NCBI GenBank assembly: GCA_025201765.1
Contig: MU623424.1
Coordinates: forward strand, 62,001 to 126,000
Reading direction: 5' to 3'
From: Daldinia sp. FL1419
Taxonomy: Eukaryota; Ascomycota; Sordariomycetes; Xylariales; Hypoxylaceae
Length of the DNA stretch: 64,000 nucleotides
Positions within the stretch are counted from its first letter, which is position 1. Each line of letters opens with the position of its first letter. Of the stretch, positions 23,878 to 35,453 are shown piece by piece. Made by a program: the position numbers and the translations under genes. A model generated the notes under the pieces. The model saw nothing but the letters and a program-made list of their open reading frames with translations, was not told where the DNA came from and made no database searches.

Positions 23878-25187
23878 ATGGCTGTTGGCACGATCCAGTC
23901 AAAGGTTAAGTCTTTCTTCCGCTCGAATCTAAAAAGAAGGAGAAGACTTAGTAGCCCATCGTCGGAATATGAGACTAAGAAATTAAAAAACACGTCGACT
24001 CTGACAGTCGAAGAAAATGACAACACCGGTCTCGACCTTCAGCTCGCTAGCCCCTTCTTCCGCAAGCTCCCTATCGAAATCAGACGGATGATATACGATC
24101 TAGTCTGGTGCGGTTCTCACGATCACAAATACCACACTCTTCGCGGCCGGCACATTCACTTTGTAGACGGCCACTGGATCAGCATGAGATGTGTCATGTT
24201 TAAGGACGACGAAGATCCAGATTTCATCCAGAAAAATAGTACGCATCTCTACAGCTATATTCACCAAGATAAACCTACCACTCTTACAGTCTCTAAAGTC
24301 CCCTATTATCTCCAATGCTAATGCCATTATCCAGTGGATATAGCTCATAATTCGGGCAAAGGAAACCTGATACTGTGGCAAAAGCGGCTGGCGTCAACTT
24401 GGGGTAGTCGTCATTGGAGATGCGAAGAGAGACTTCAGTACGGCACTCAAAAGTCTGTAGATGGTACGAACTTCATGTCCACGATGCTCGTTTGTAAACG
24501 GATGTAAGTCCCAAACGCGGCTTGTCCGTGCTTACTCTATTGCCATGCTTCGCGCCACGGTCAGATTCGATATTTCTAAACTAACCCGCCGAGCAATATA
24601 GGTTTCCCGAAGTCATGGAATCGATACTTGAATCGCATCAGTTCATATTCAACGATTTCTTCTCTACGCACAGATTTTTCGCCTATAACCCCTCGCCGTA
24701 TATCTCTTGTATTCGCCATCTTGACTTATCACTCAGCCTCCCCCTGCACGAATATGCGCCCTTTATCGTTGATAGGCCCAAAAGCAGAGTCCGAGAACTA
24801 TGGGACGCCTTGGGACGAATATCGTGTTTGCATAGCCTGCGCATATCTCTAGACATCTACGATCACGGCCCGTGGCGAAAGATCCCCGAGCAGAACGTCG
24901 CTACACAACTAAAGAGCCTCAAGGTATTAGGGAAGTTTACGCTGGACCTCCCATCTTCGCTGCCTATAAAGACGCACGCGCCCAACATGCAAAATCTCGA
25001 CGCTCACGAGGAGCTTCCGTTCAAAATAGTACGCCGCCCTCCTCTGAGGTATTGGCAGTTTACTCCAGGCGAGGTGGAACGGTTCGAGTGGAAGATGAAT
25101 AAGAAGGGCCAGCAGAACCATTGTTTTATTGCTCTTGATAGGGCGAACAGGCGCATCCCCAATCCCTATTTGTTGGAATTTCTCTAA
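23878..25187 (+). CDS. DUF7730-type fungal protein with F-box-like LPxEIRxxIY motif
   Basis: My model is 23878-24238, 24335-24503 and 24602-25187 (371 residues). Intron 1 (96 nt, donor GTACGC, branch GCTAAT, acceptor CCAG) removes an in-frame TAA at 24319-24321. Intron 2 (98 nt, GTAAGT, branch ACTAAC, acceptor ATATAG) splits the Met codon of KRM-FPEVMES. Residues about 57-75 read SPFFRKLPIEIRRMIYDLVW, the opening of the very expanded fungal DUF7730/F-box-like family. The C-terminal half continues with SPYISCIRHLDLSLSLPLHE and a predicted mixed alpha/beta fold. Family functions are unknown. The N-terminal 55 residues are basic (RSNLKRRRR), possibly a nuclear signal. Intron 1 is less certain than intron 2; if it is retained, the protein stops after 147 residues. 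Confidence 0.7.
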
Positions 25188-28100
25188 ACCACCTAATGTC
25201 AGACTGGAAACGACCAAATAGCACCTACGCCTAAGATCAAGTGGATACGAACGTCAGCGCGATGTTTGAATACAGATTAGTACCTCTTACCACCACCCAA
25301 GCAGCAGTTGGATTTACCTTATAAGTTTAGGCAGCTCATCTAAGGATGAGTTGTACAGGTGGGTTAATCGGGATGCGTTCTAGTTAAAAGGGTTTCGGAC
25401 TTACTAGTTCACATGCTTCTGTCACACCGTCATTGCGTCTCGTAAATGACTTCCTATTCGTCCTTCTATTCCTTTCGGGATGGTACTGAGCGGTGATAGG
25501 TAATAGGGGGCCAATAAATGTGGTAGCACAACAGTTCGACATGACCTTTTCATTCCGGTTCGTTAGCCAAGAACGAAATACAATACATGATAGGTATTTT
25601 TGTCGAATTACATTTATTATACGCCACTGTGTAACAAGCCAATGACTCGGTTTCTTGTGTTACATCAGTAAGATCTTATTCTATCTGGGTACATATGGTA
25701 GGAGGTAAGGTCAGCGGCTAAAGATAACCTCGGACAGGGCAGGCATCCAGGGTTACATTGACAGCAACGAAATGTAAGGCGGATTTCAAGGCGGAGCGCG
25801 TTGTTTAAGCTGTTTGGCTATGTTGATAAGCCTTCTAGTCGCCATGGGTAGCGGTATAACAGCTCTTCCTCAGAAAGTACCTAATCACCAATATCCCTAT
25901 TGATTTATTGTTTACCTTGCTGGGCGTCGTCGATTACTACTAGATCAGAAGGATATTCGGCACAAAGCTCGCAAGCAAGCAAGCAGTTCGACACTGTCGA
26001 CGATATATGACCAATCAATATAAACGAAATAATTTGAATATTAATAGGGCTTACACCTACTTCCTATCCTTTCTCGGTCCAGCCGGGGTAACGTCGCTGT
26101 TGTTACACATGACTTGGCCGAACTCTGCGATGATAAGCGTCCTAAAATCGGACGTCTTACTCAGGGCCTTCGTTAGCTGGACTTCGACTCGTCACAATCT
26201 TAAAAGGCCCAGCTTTTGGACTAGTCTATTATTCTCAAGGCCGGCTTATCGAACTTTGGATCGTAACATCCGTTAAGGGTGGGAATAAAAGCTGCTCATC
26301 TGGGTAGATGAAGCTATTTGATGCACTCAGAGTAGAGTTTACAACATGGTAAATTACACAATAGTCCTATATAGGTACTTGCAAAAGCGGTAGTTATAAC
26401 ACGCCTGGAGAAAGGAAGTAGTGGTAGGATCCCCTTTAGGGACATGAGACCGTCTCTGCCTCGGATAGCCTATGAACTTATAACAAAGTGTAAGGGCCAT
26501 CTCTACTAAGATGGCGTCTACCTTGAGTTACTTACCCTTTTAGTATTGAACCACGATGCACCAGATCCTGATGAAGAAATCCCAGCTTACATCTCGACCT
26601 TCCTCACTAAAAACAAGACCCACAGCGGGCTTTCCGTCTTTACAGTCTTAGTCTTGATAGACTCATTCACCGCCTATTACATATCTGAATAAGATGCTTC
26701 GCCTCTTATTTTGGCATTGGGATACGCTTCACGGTCTTCTGGGCAAATACCCTGTACCTAGGCTATTGATAGGAGCTAACACTAATTATGTCTGTGCACC
26801 CAACAGGCTATAGGGACATAGATGTTAACCGTGTGTAACAGCATTCTCAGAATATACGCGCTGAGTTGAGCTGCTTGGCGTTACGGCGAAGCCGAGGAGC
26901 GAAAGCGCGCGGTGGCACTCGATATTAAGCGTGTCTGGGAGACTATACCTAAGTGCAAGTTTAGTTTGGAGAGGGAGTTGTGTAGTCGCATTAATTCGTA
27001 GCCATTAGGAATGGACTACGCTTACAAAAGAAGTATTATAAAGGACAGCGTAAATAGTTGCCTTATGGAAACGGCGCGTTTAGATACATAGGTATTCATC
27101 TAATATAGGTCGAAGGTGTACTATCGCTGTAGTAGGTATAATCTAGCATAGTTGCTTGAAAATAGGGGCTTCAGATAGTATGTGTAATAAAAGTAAGTAT
27201 AGGGGCTAGGGCAAGCAGTGTCATTGCGATTTAGAGGAATTACAAAACCCATGGCGTATTTTCATCTCATAACGCGTAACACTATTAAAGATACATCTAT
27301 TGAATAGGTGCAATACGTATAAGTACTGAATATTATAAAATCGCCCTTCTACTATTAGGACGATGCTCCCTTGTTTTAGTGGAAAATTTCCCCTATCTTC
27401 CTAAGTAATGTTTGCTACTTAGTTACCGAAGGTTGGAGGATTGTAATGGGATGAACTACCCCGTATGATCCTCCAACGGACTGTGCCACGTATGCTTGGG
27501 TTCTGATTCTAAACGGGACGTATGTATAAACCAAATGTCGCTTTTAATACATATGTCTGTTGGCTCACATAGCTGACCCGAAATTACTTGGTCGGCGGCC
27601 GTGTTATTTGTATATATTCTAGTTATACCATGCCGTGGCTTCTCCGTCCGTATGTATACGACCTTGGGTGAGTCCAACGTGTTGGTGTAAGTCGCGGGAG
27701 TCCTAGCATGGAACCTAGCACTTGAGTAACATCACTAATGGATGGACTTGGTATGAAGATATACTAGAAGATATACGTGATAGTGTGATTGCCATCATCT
27801 TCGTTAAGCCTGCTATTCTCGTTTTGAACCCATATAAAGAATGAAGCCAACAAGAGGGAAAGAGCCTTGCCTTGAGTTAAGGAGGAAATATTTACCCCTT
27901 TGAATAATACCATTAAATCTCATAAAGCAATATAAACAGGTATATACGCGCTCGGACCGTAGTGTAATCGCGAAATTAAGCAGCAAGGATCTGCCTTTTC
28001 GCTAGAGGTAAATTGGCACCAATTTGGCTACCAACCATCTCAACTGCTAGGCCGTGCGATATTTTTCTTAGGCGATATTGGCCCTTTAAGGCTTTTCAAT

Positions 28101-28220
28101 GCACAGTTTTAGCCTTTGGCTATACGCCTTCCCGCTTGCTATTAAACAATACCCGTGCACCGAACTCCACCTGAGATCCAGACCGGATTCGACAACGCTT
28201 CCCGTGAGCATAAGTGACTT
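25188..28220. other. Gene-poor region, 3.0 kb, possibly eroded coding remnants
   Basis: No complete gene. Short open stretches look coding-like but have no recognised family: a plus-strand frame at about 26548-26691 with a start-like NHDAPDPDEEIPAYIS segment, and one at about 26880-26999 reading GEAEERKRAVALDIKRVW. TA-rich sequence between about 27060 and 27400 could reflect old repeat-induced point mutation, but I cannot compute the indices. Neither strand shows terminal inverted repeats or LTRs. Confidence 0.4.
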
Positions 28221-29531
28221 TTAAGTAGCTTCCTCCCCGACTCGTCCTCCTAAGCCGAGCCCTCCACCTAGATTTCGCATATGGACTTCCCTCAGTCTGC
28301 CAACCCAATGTCGTCGTAGGACCGGCGTCATCTTGACGAATACCATCGCTTTATTTTCATCCGTCAGGGCCTTCTCGGCGATTTTAAGCTGCAAGTCGGC
28401 GTCCTCGTCGGCGAACTCGCGGAAAAATATCTCGACTGCCTGTTCGGACCATTTAGGAGAGGTGCGGGTCTTGAGGGCCTCGGCTAGAGATAAAATGCCC
28501 TCTTCGACGATGTTACTAGAGGTGAAGGACGAGTGAAGTCCAAGTGGGGCGGAGGAGGGAGCAGCGGGAGGGGGCGCAGAAGAAGAGGATGGCGTATTGG
28601 TGGACTGCTGGGTGTAGAAGTTGGAAGAAAAGCGCGAGGGTCTGCCGCGACGCTTTTCTGGGTAATTGGGGTTCGGGTTAGGATTCGGTCGTTTTTGCGC
28701 TTGGGTATTCGGGACGTGCTCATCTGGTGGCGTAAGCGCACTCGGATTTGCGGCTATGGATGTTCGGGGTGGGATGGTAGTCGAAGAAGGCCTCTGCATT
28801 GGTTGAGGAATAGGAGGAGTCGGCACTGATTGGGTTAAGGGTTGTGTTTGCTGAGTTTGATTTTGCGTCGGGCTCTGGGTGTATATACTGGAATCGAGAG
28901 CAGGATCAATGACGGTTTGATCCGCGGTGCTCGGTCTACCTGACAAACTACCGTCTGGATTCCTTCTCCTAGGCTTCATGATGCGTTTAGGGGCGCCACC
29001 GGAACCGACGACGTCTGGGAAGAGAATCTCCATATATTCTTCGTGGTCAAAGGGGCGTCCCCTCAAAGCCTTTGATAACGGTTCTTTCTGTGTATCATGG
29101 TCGGTTAATACTAATTTAAATACTATTGGTCACTTATAACGACATCTTTTTTGCACTTCACTCACCTCGAAATGTCTTCTCCAAGCTTCCTCGCTCGCCG
29201 TGACCATTCGAGTAGTGGGATTGTATAGAAATTCAGGATCCTCCCTTAAACCCCTCCACATACGGAACTTCTTACGCGCATTATCAGCCTTATTGATGAG
29301 GTGGCTCTTCTCAGGATAAGCTCCATGCTTGTCGCGGAGGGCGATAGCAGCGCGTTCCCAGGCGCCTGACTTGAAACTGTGATTCTCCTTATAACCCATC
29401 TGCATGGACTCGCATAGCGACCTAAAAAATGTCTCCTCGTAAGCTAGGTTCCAACTGAATCGCGGGGTTCGTCTATCGGCATTGCGGCGCGAGCTTCGCG
29501 ACGTCGTGATTTCAATATCGTCGTCCGACAT
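28221..29531 (-). CDS. Myb/SANT-like DNA-binding protein with AT-hook-like motif
   Basis: Exons 29531-29166 and 29087-28221 are joined over a 78-nt intron (GTGAGT donor, ACACAG acceptor, phase 0), giving 410 residues. The start is the ATG of MSDDDIEITTSRSSRR. Residues about 22-115 have the three aromatic helices of the Myb/SANT-like family (FSWNLAYEETFFRSLCE, W-ERAAIALRDK, NKADNARKKFRMWRGL), a domain often related to transposase-associated DNA-binding proteins. The middle is Pro/Gln/Ser/Thr-rich and includes an AT-hook-like KRRGRPSRF near residue 267. The C-terminus has a charged helical block (KWSEQAVEIFFREFADEDA, residues about 335-390). A nuclear DNA-binding role is likely; its targets are unknown. 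No transposase lies next to it. Confidence 0.7.
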
Positions 29532-31877
29532 GATGACGGCAGTTCTGACTAAACAATAAAGACGACGGATGACGATCGTCTGCAGGATGCCGTAGCGATT
29601 ATAGGATGAGCTATTCCGATTAGACGGAAAAGCTGTTATCGCTACCAAGGGGGGGAACCCAGATGCGATGCGATGTGCTTATCGCTGAAGCTCTTCCGGG
29701 GTTGGAACGTGGAACGGGGAACGTGGGAACGGGGAACGGAAGGGGGAAAAAAAAAAACAGACTAATACGGTGTGAAATGCGAGGTTGGGGGAGGTTGATA
29801 CTTTTCGTCAGTTTCAAACGGTTCTAGAAAATGGAAAAAATAAATTGAACCATATGAATAATTGGGTGGCTAGTGGAATCACGTGCATGACGTGGCTTAA
29901 CTATTATATTCTCTCTTTCTTTTTTTGGGAAAAATATAAAAAATAAATTTATAGGAAAAATAGAATGACAAACCAAAAACAAAACCTCTCAGTCGATATA
30001 CCCGCTCATATACCTGAACTGGAGGGATGAATACTAAATTTCATCTTACACAGGGACAATAGGTAGGTTCTGGCAGTCTGGGTACCTATTCCTAAGTAAC
30101 CTACCTAGGTACCTAAGGTATCTTTATTATGTCATCTATTTGTAGGTACCTAGGTACGAAGTGGTGTAGGTACAATAGGGTTCAATTAGTGTAGGTCGTA
30201 TGTATGGACCTTAGTTAGTTATATGACATAATACCTTAGTTAGTGCCTAGTAAAAAATGTGCCTACAATTAGTATAATAAGATATCTCAACTTGGATCCT
30301 CCACAATCACTTAACCTAGCATAATAAAAGAAAATCGAAAAGGAATCTTATCACAAACAAGCTTCCTCTAGCGTCGATATATTTCAACCAGAAGTTGTTT
30401 GACCCTCTTCGTAATCCTTTCTTTATAAATACCTATTTAATATTTACAGTAGTAATCGTATCTTCCGTTATGATCTGCTCTTTGATCTCTCATACCCGGA
30501 CCAAACCCTGCGTCGTTCTTGAAACACGCTGGAATCTCCGTTCAGGGCTATGCGATTGGCTCCTCAAAAGTTCGAGACCAGGAGTTATCCCATCCTTTCT
30601 TTCTCTCTCTCTTTTGTCTGATCTTTTATCCTTGTCCAAGGAGAGCGTTTGTAATCCTCGTCGATTATCTTTGCTCAATACCTCATACTTTAGGTCGTAC
30701 CTCGAGGTAACTAGGAATCACGATCATCATGATCTGTAATTCAAAATCGATATTTTAACTGATCATGAGAGAACGTCGCCATAACGGCCTTTTCAACGAT
30801 ATTTTTATTACGGTTATTTTTTATTTTTTTTTGACGCGAACATCGACCTGATCTCTAGGTCTTTAGCTTCGAATTAACCTATATAGTATCGTTATTTACG
30901 ACCTTGTGGCGTCATGAAGATCGTACTTCTACATCAGTTAAAACCAGCTCCAGCAAATTGGCTACGGTTGGTATGTTGCTAAGATGGCTCGCTTGTTCGG
31001 CAACTTTTGAAGGCCCATTCAGCTTCGTCGGCAGATATGATCCATGGACCATAGGAGTGAGTCCATCCAACAAATATGGAGGGCCACGCATTATCAAAGC
31101 GCATCAAAAATCTCCGGGTACCTTTACGGGGCTCGGTCCTCGTAGCCCCTGCATTAGTTTCTGGGGTTCCATGTCCACTAAGATTTCCCTCACTTTTCAA
31201 CCAGTTCGACCAGTCAAGCTTCGTATTACGCATTTACCTATCCGCTACCTTAACAGCCCCCACCGGTTATGCCACACTATCCGTTTGGGAATAGTCCTAG
31301 TGGACCTCGTTTCGACTGGCGACGGGGAGCATGACGACGCAGATCCTATTCTAGTCAACTGCTCCGTCGCCCATCCAGCACTCGAGACAAACTGCGCATC
31401 ATATCTGGGATCGACCTTGGCTAGCTTGGCTAGAGCTTGTTTCTGACTTCCATGCAGATCGAATGATGGCCAACCGGGGTTAATCCCCACAAACACTCCT
31501 TTCCGTTTCTCTTGGCTTTTCGTCTTGACTTTAAAAGTAGAACTCTTGGCTCTCGTCTCTCGTCTGTTCCTCTTTCCTATACTTCAACTCCCATGAAGTT
31601 CGTTGTCTGAGACAACTTCTATTCAGTAGCTGCCTTTATTTTTTGTTTCCCCTTCTTTTCTCTTCGGTCTTTTCTTGCTTCTTGAGGCTCTTTGGCTTCA
31701 TCCTTCTTTGTAAATTCTTCCGCTTCTTAACCAACCTTTTTCTTGGTCTAACAGCCAACCGAGGCCGGGTCTCTTCCGAGTCATTCCTTTCGCTTAATCC
31801 ACCTGGTGTGGCCATACGTATATATATATATATATTTACGTGATTCTTCCTCATATTTCCATTTCAATTATACGAAG
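29532..31877. other. Intergenic, 2.35 kb; promoter region between divergent genes
   Basis: This separates the Myb/SANT-like gene (minus) from the aspartic protease gene (plus). It holds a GGAACGTGG/GGGAACG short repeat (29700-29740), dense TAGGTACC palindromes (30060-30180) and a TA run just before the protease start (31819-31836). A 180-codon ORF at 30904-31446 has no recognisable domain and long opposing ORFs; I do not call it. Confidence 0.45.
30060..30180. repeat. Cluster of TAGGTACC palindromes
   Basis: Overlapping GGTACC, CCTAGG and TAGGTACCTA units repeat several times in about 120 bp. The same motif family recurs in most intergenic regions of the window. Confidence 0.7.
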
Positions 31878-33244
31878 ATGCAGTCTTTCGCAAAGTTGTT
31901 ACTCCTCCTTGGGCTTCTGGCCTTGGCTTCAGCCTCCCCGGCTAGAATCCAAAAACGAGGTGTGTATAAGGTTGAACGAGTTCCGAACCCGAACTACACC
32001 GGCCGCAATGGACCCCGAGCCCTTTTAAAGACTCTCCGGAAATATAGGATGCCTATACCGGCATCTGTCGCAAACGCTGCCCAGTCACAAAATGAAATGA
32101 TCTCAAAGAGAGAACCTAAGAGAGGAAGAGGGAGGGGTCACCGCAACGGTCAAAAGGGTCAAAAAGGAGGCGCAGCTGCTGGAAATGGACAGGCCGCTGG
32201 TTCCGCTGCTAACGGGACCGGTTTGGTAACGGCAACCCCTGAGGCCAACGACGTCGAATATCTGTCTCCCGTCAACATTGGTGGGCAAACTCTGAATCTC
32301 GACTTCGACTCGGGCTCGTCCGATCTATGGGTTTTCAACACCCAGCTCAGTGGGGCCGCGACTCAGGGCCACACGGTTTATGACCCGACCAAATCCAAGT
32401 CATTTGCTTTAATGCAGGGTGCCTCGTTTCAGATCTCTTACGGCGACGGCTCAGGTGCCGCAGGCAATGTCGGTACTGATACTGTGGACATTGGCGGCGC
32501 TACCGTTACCAAGCAGGCGGTAGAGTTGGCCACTGCTGTTTCCCGATCCTTTGTTGAAGATACCAATAACAACGGTCTACTCGGTCTCGCGTTTAGTCAG
32601 CTTAACACAGTCCAACCAGCTCCGCAGAAGACATTCTTCGACAACGTGAAGTCATCACTCGCCGAGCCCATCTTCACCGCTGACCTCCGTGCGCAAGCAG
32701 CTGGTGCCTACGAGTTCGGACGTGTAGACACCAGCAAGTTTACAGGCGACATGACATGGGTTCCAGTCAACACAACAGACGGCTTTTGGCAATTTACTAG
32801 CGAGAAGTTCGCCGTCGACGGCGGTACTCCCCAGACTTCTACGGCCGGTGCACAGGCCATTGCTGATACCGGTACTACTCTCCTCCTGGCCGATCCTGCT
32901 GTTGCGCAGGCCTACTATGCGCAAGTCGATGGTGCTGTGAATGACGAACAACAAGGCGGCTTCACGTTTCCTTGCAATGCGCAGTTGCCCGATCTACAGC
33001 TAGACGTCGGTGGTAATATGGCTACCGTTAAGGGCGACGACATTAACTTCGCTCAAGTCGACGATCAAAGTAAGTCCTACCCAATTCTATTTTAAGGTTA
33101 GAATACTAATAAGCCATAGCTTGTTTCGGTGGCCTGCAAGCTACACCAGCCGGTCTCCAGGTTTATGGTGATATCTTCTTCAAGAGCAACTTTGTCGCAT
33201 TTAACGGCGGCAACAATACGCTTGGGTTCGCGCAGCACGTATAA
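31878..33244 (+). CDS. Secreted pepsin-like aspartic protease (family A1)
   Basis: Exons 31878-33069 and 33120-33244 are separated by a 50-nt intron (GTAAGT, branch ACTAAT, acceptor CATAG), giving 438 residues. Residues 1-20 are a signal peptide (MQSFAKLLLLLGLLALASAS). The propeptide has a KR site (QKRGVYKV), a YRMPIP segment typical of aspergillopepsin precursors, and then an unusual Lys/Arg/Gly/Gln/Ala-rich linker (KRGRGRGHRNGQKGQKGG). The mature enzyme begins near GLVTATPEANDVEYLSPVNI. Catalytic aspartates are D144 (DFDSGSSDLWV) and D330 (ADTGTTLLL). Two cysteines (FPCNAQ and TCFGGLQ) can form the usual single disulfide. It probably degrades proteins extracellularly at acid pH, like endothiapepsin or penicillopepsin. 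AATAAA at 33476-33481 may be its polyadenylation signal. The start at MQSFAK is preferred over an upstream in-frame frame. Confidence 0.93.
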
Positions 33245-33894
33245 ATGTGTCTTACGTGGGATGTGTACACCATTTCCTTATACTTGAATGACGGATACAA
33301 ACTGTATATAAATGAGATTTTGATTCGCGAGGATATGTGTCAGGATCCAGTACTTAGACTTGGGGGATTTACCGACGGCCAAGATTCGTTGAGTATAACT
33401 GGGTATGACTGGGTATGGTCACTCGTACATATCCATACATTAGAAAAGAGCATTTTCCCTTGATGCCTGCTCTTCAATAAAGTTAGAGAATTGATAACAA
33501 ATAGCGAAAGTCGCCGTATGAGAGTGCTCAGCCTGGAATGATGAAGAATATTGTAGCCAATAAATACGTACCTACCTAGGTAAGTAAGTTATGTTAGATT
33601 ATTTTTACCCTATATGTAGGCGCCTATCAGGTAGGTAGTGATAAGTTTTACCGGCGACGTTTGCGACGGTATTTGCAAGGTCCTCCAGTGGATATGACTT
33701 TTGGGGGTAGTCAACTACTACCCACACGAGCATCTACCAACCTACCTAGTTAGATCACCCACTATTAGCTACGAAATGTTTAATTCTAAGCGTTTGGGAG
33801 AGATTCGATAGAATTAATCACAGTACTGTCCCATGTGGTTTTGTAATAGAATGTCCGAAGTCGGACTGAACCATTCGCTCTAACCTGGAACCTA

Positions 33895-34135
33895 TGTAGC
33901 TGCCTACCTAGGTAGGTAAGTATCTAAGGTTAGGTACCAATTTAGTTAGGTATTAGGTAGGTAGGTACTAAAAGGTACAGAAAGACTTGAGGGCATTTCA
34001 AGTTGAAATATAAACACCTACGCGCAATATACCCCTTTTGTCTCGCGTGTAAGTCGTGTATTTGAGTATTTGTATATTTTAAGTTGCTTAGGCACTTAGG
34101 TACCTACCCAGCTACCTAACTTATTAAGCAAAAAT

Positions 34136-34179
<44 letters not shown>

Positions 34180-34265
34180 CTTCCACTGCTACATAGATTA
34201 CGAAGTATCTAGGTTACCCCTTATCTACCTACCTAGGTAGGCTAGGTACCTAGGTATGTACCCAC
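33895..34265. repeat. TACCTA/TAGGTA palindromic repeats flanking a CT microsatellite
   Basis: Self-complementary units such as CCTACCTAGGTAGG and TAGGTACCTAGG occur many times. They surround an uninterrupted CT run of about 36 nt (34137-34172). Single strands of these tracts could fold into hairpins. Confidence 0.75.
34137..34172. repeat. CT dinucleotide microsatellite
   Basis: About 18 uninterrupted CT units followed by a T run, upstream of the NRPS gene. Confidence 0.95.
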
Positions 34266-34894
34266 CTTACTCGCTCGAGTAAGTGCCCGTGGGTAACGTC
34301 GGTTTACGACGGAACTCAAAAGCCCTTATTTAAAGATTCATATCGTAGTTTCGTTAGCTACTTTCTAAAGAATCCAAGTCTTTTATTATTCCATAACTCG
34401 TTCAACTTATATTCGATGCTTTACTGTGATTCATAGGTGCATGGGGGTTTAGTGTATCACTTGCCTAAGATAACTACCTAACCTTACTTATCTATTACAA
34501 TCCAGGTACTTGGATACTTATATAGTGTTGACCTACATGTAGTTAGGCATTCTATCAACTTACCTATACAGAAGTGTTCTGGGAAAGAGCATTGTGGCAG
34601 ATACAAATCTTTCAATGGCAAGAAGCGGGATGATCTCGTAAGTTCTATGCGGGAAATTTTTTTTGATCAGTTTCTATTAGCAAATTTACTAGGTTGAGTA
34701 CATACAGCCACATCCCTGAAGACTCTTTTTTTATACTGTTACAACGGCGACTTATATATGTAGGTACAGCCGGTACAGCCAATACTCCACCGTCTCTAAA
34801 CCCTTCTTGGAACCTTCACCTGCATCTCTACATAGTAGACCCCCTCTTCGAGTCCACCTAAAACTTGTAACCAGGTTTCTGAAATTACTACGAC

Positions 34895-34922
34895 TTATCT
34901 GATCCGTTTAAAGTTATCTGAT
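34895..34922. promoter_or_regulatory. Tandem SreA/SRE-type GATA sites (ATCAGATAA x2)
   Basis: TTATCTGAT occurs at 34895-34903 and again at 34914-34922, each followed by CCGT. The reverse complement, ATCAGATAA, matches the published consensus ATCWGATAA of the iron-responsive GATA repressors (SreA, SRE, Sre1). I saw no other copy in the window. The spacing is 19 bp, and the pair lies about 530 bp upstream of the NRPS start. In known systems these sites mediate repression of siderophore genes under iron sufficiency. Confidence 0.7.
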
Positions 34923-35453
34923 CCGTCCCATGTGGAGAAAGATGTGCGTTGGTGCCATCTTGGTTCCGTCCTAACGACCTTCACAAGGACTTGTCTAAGT
35001 CCGAAGAGGAAAGTTGCTTCCAAGTCAGCTCCATTAGTGACCATCTTTTCGTGCCAGAGTTTTTTCGTGTCAGAGTCAGTAGATTAATCAAGAAACAGTC
35101 TGCCGTTGTCGGCAAGAATGGAGACAGGTATGAAACTATCATGTGCTCGTTGCGGCCTTTTCCCTCCTTTAGGCGCTTGGCCTTCTAGGCGTCCTGTCTC
35201 TGAATATTTTTTTCCCTTTCCTTTTGGAATTGAGGACGAGCGGGTTTGGACTCTCTATCATATACGGCTCTTAGCAAGTCCTTACGATCCATTCGCTCCC
35301 TGAATGCCAAATGTAATAGCATCCGCTATTCCGGCCGATGAAATATTGGATATCGAGTCGTAAATCCCGGATACCAACCCGGGAGCATTTATTATTATTA
35401 ACGCCTCCATTTGCATCTCTACTATCGACATCGTTACCGTCGCAGACTCGACA

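Larger units (their letters stand above)
33245..35453. other. Intergenic, 2.2 kb; promoter of the NRPS gene
   Basis: Repeat-rich DNA: TACCTA/TAGGTA palindromes at 33565-33605, 33720-33760, 33895-33975 and 34090-34265, and a CT microsatellite at 34137-34172. Two SreA-type sites lie at 34895-34922. No gene is seen. Confidence 0.6.

Noticed and set aside
30904..31446. 180-codon plus-strand ORF upstream of the protease gene
   Set aside because: No domain or signal sequence, with long opposing ORFs and irregular composition; most likely chance.
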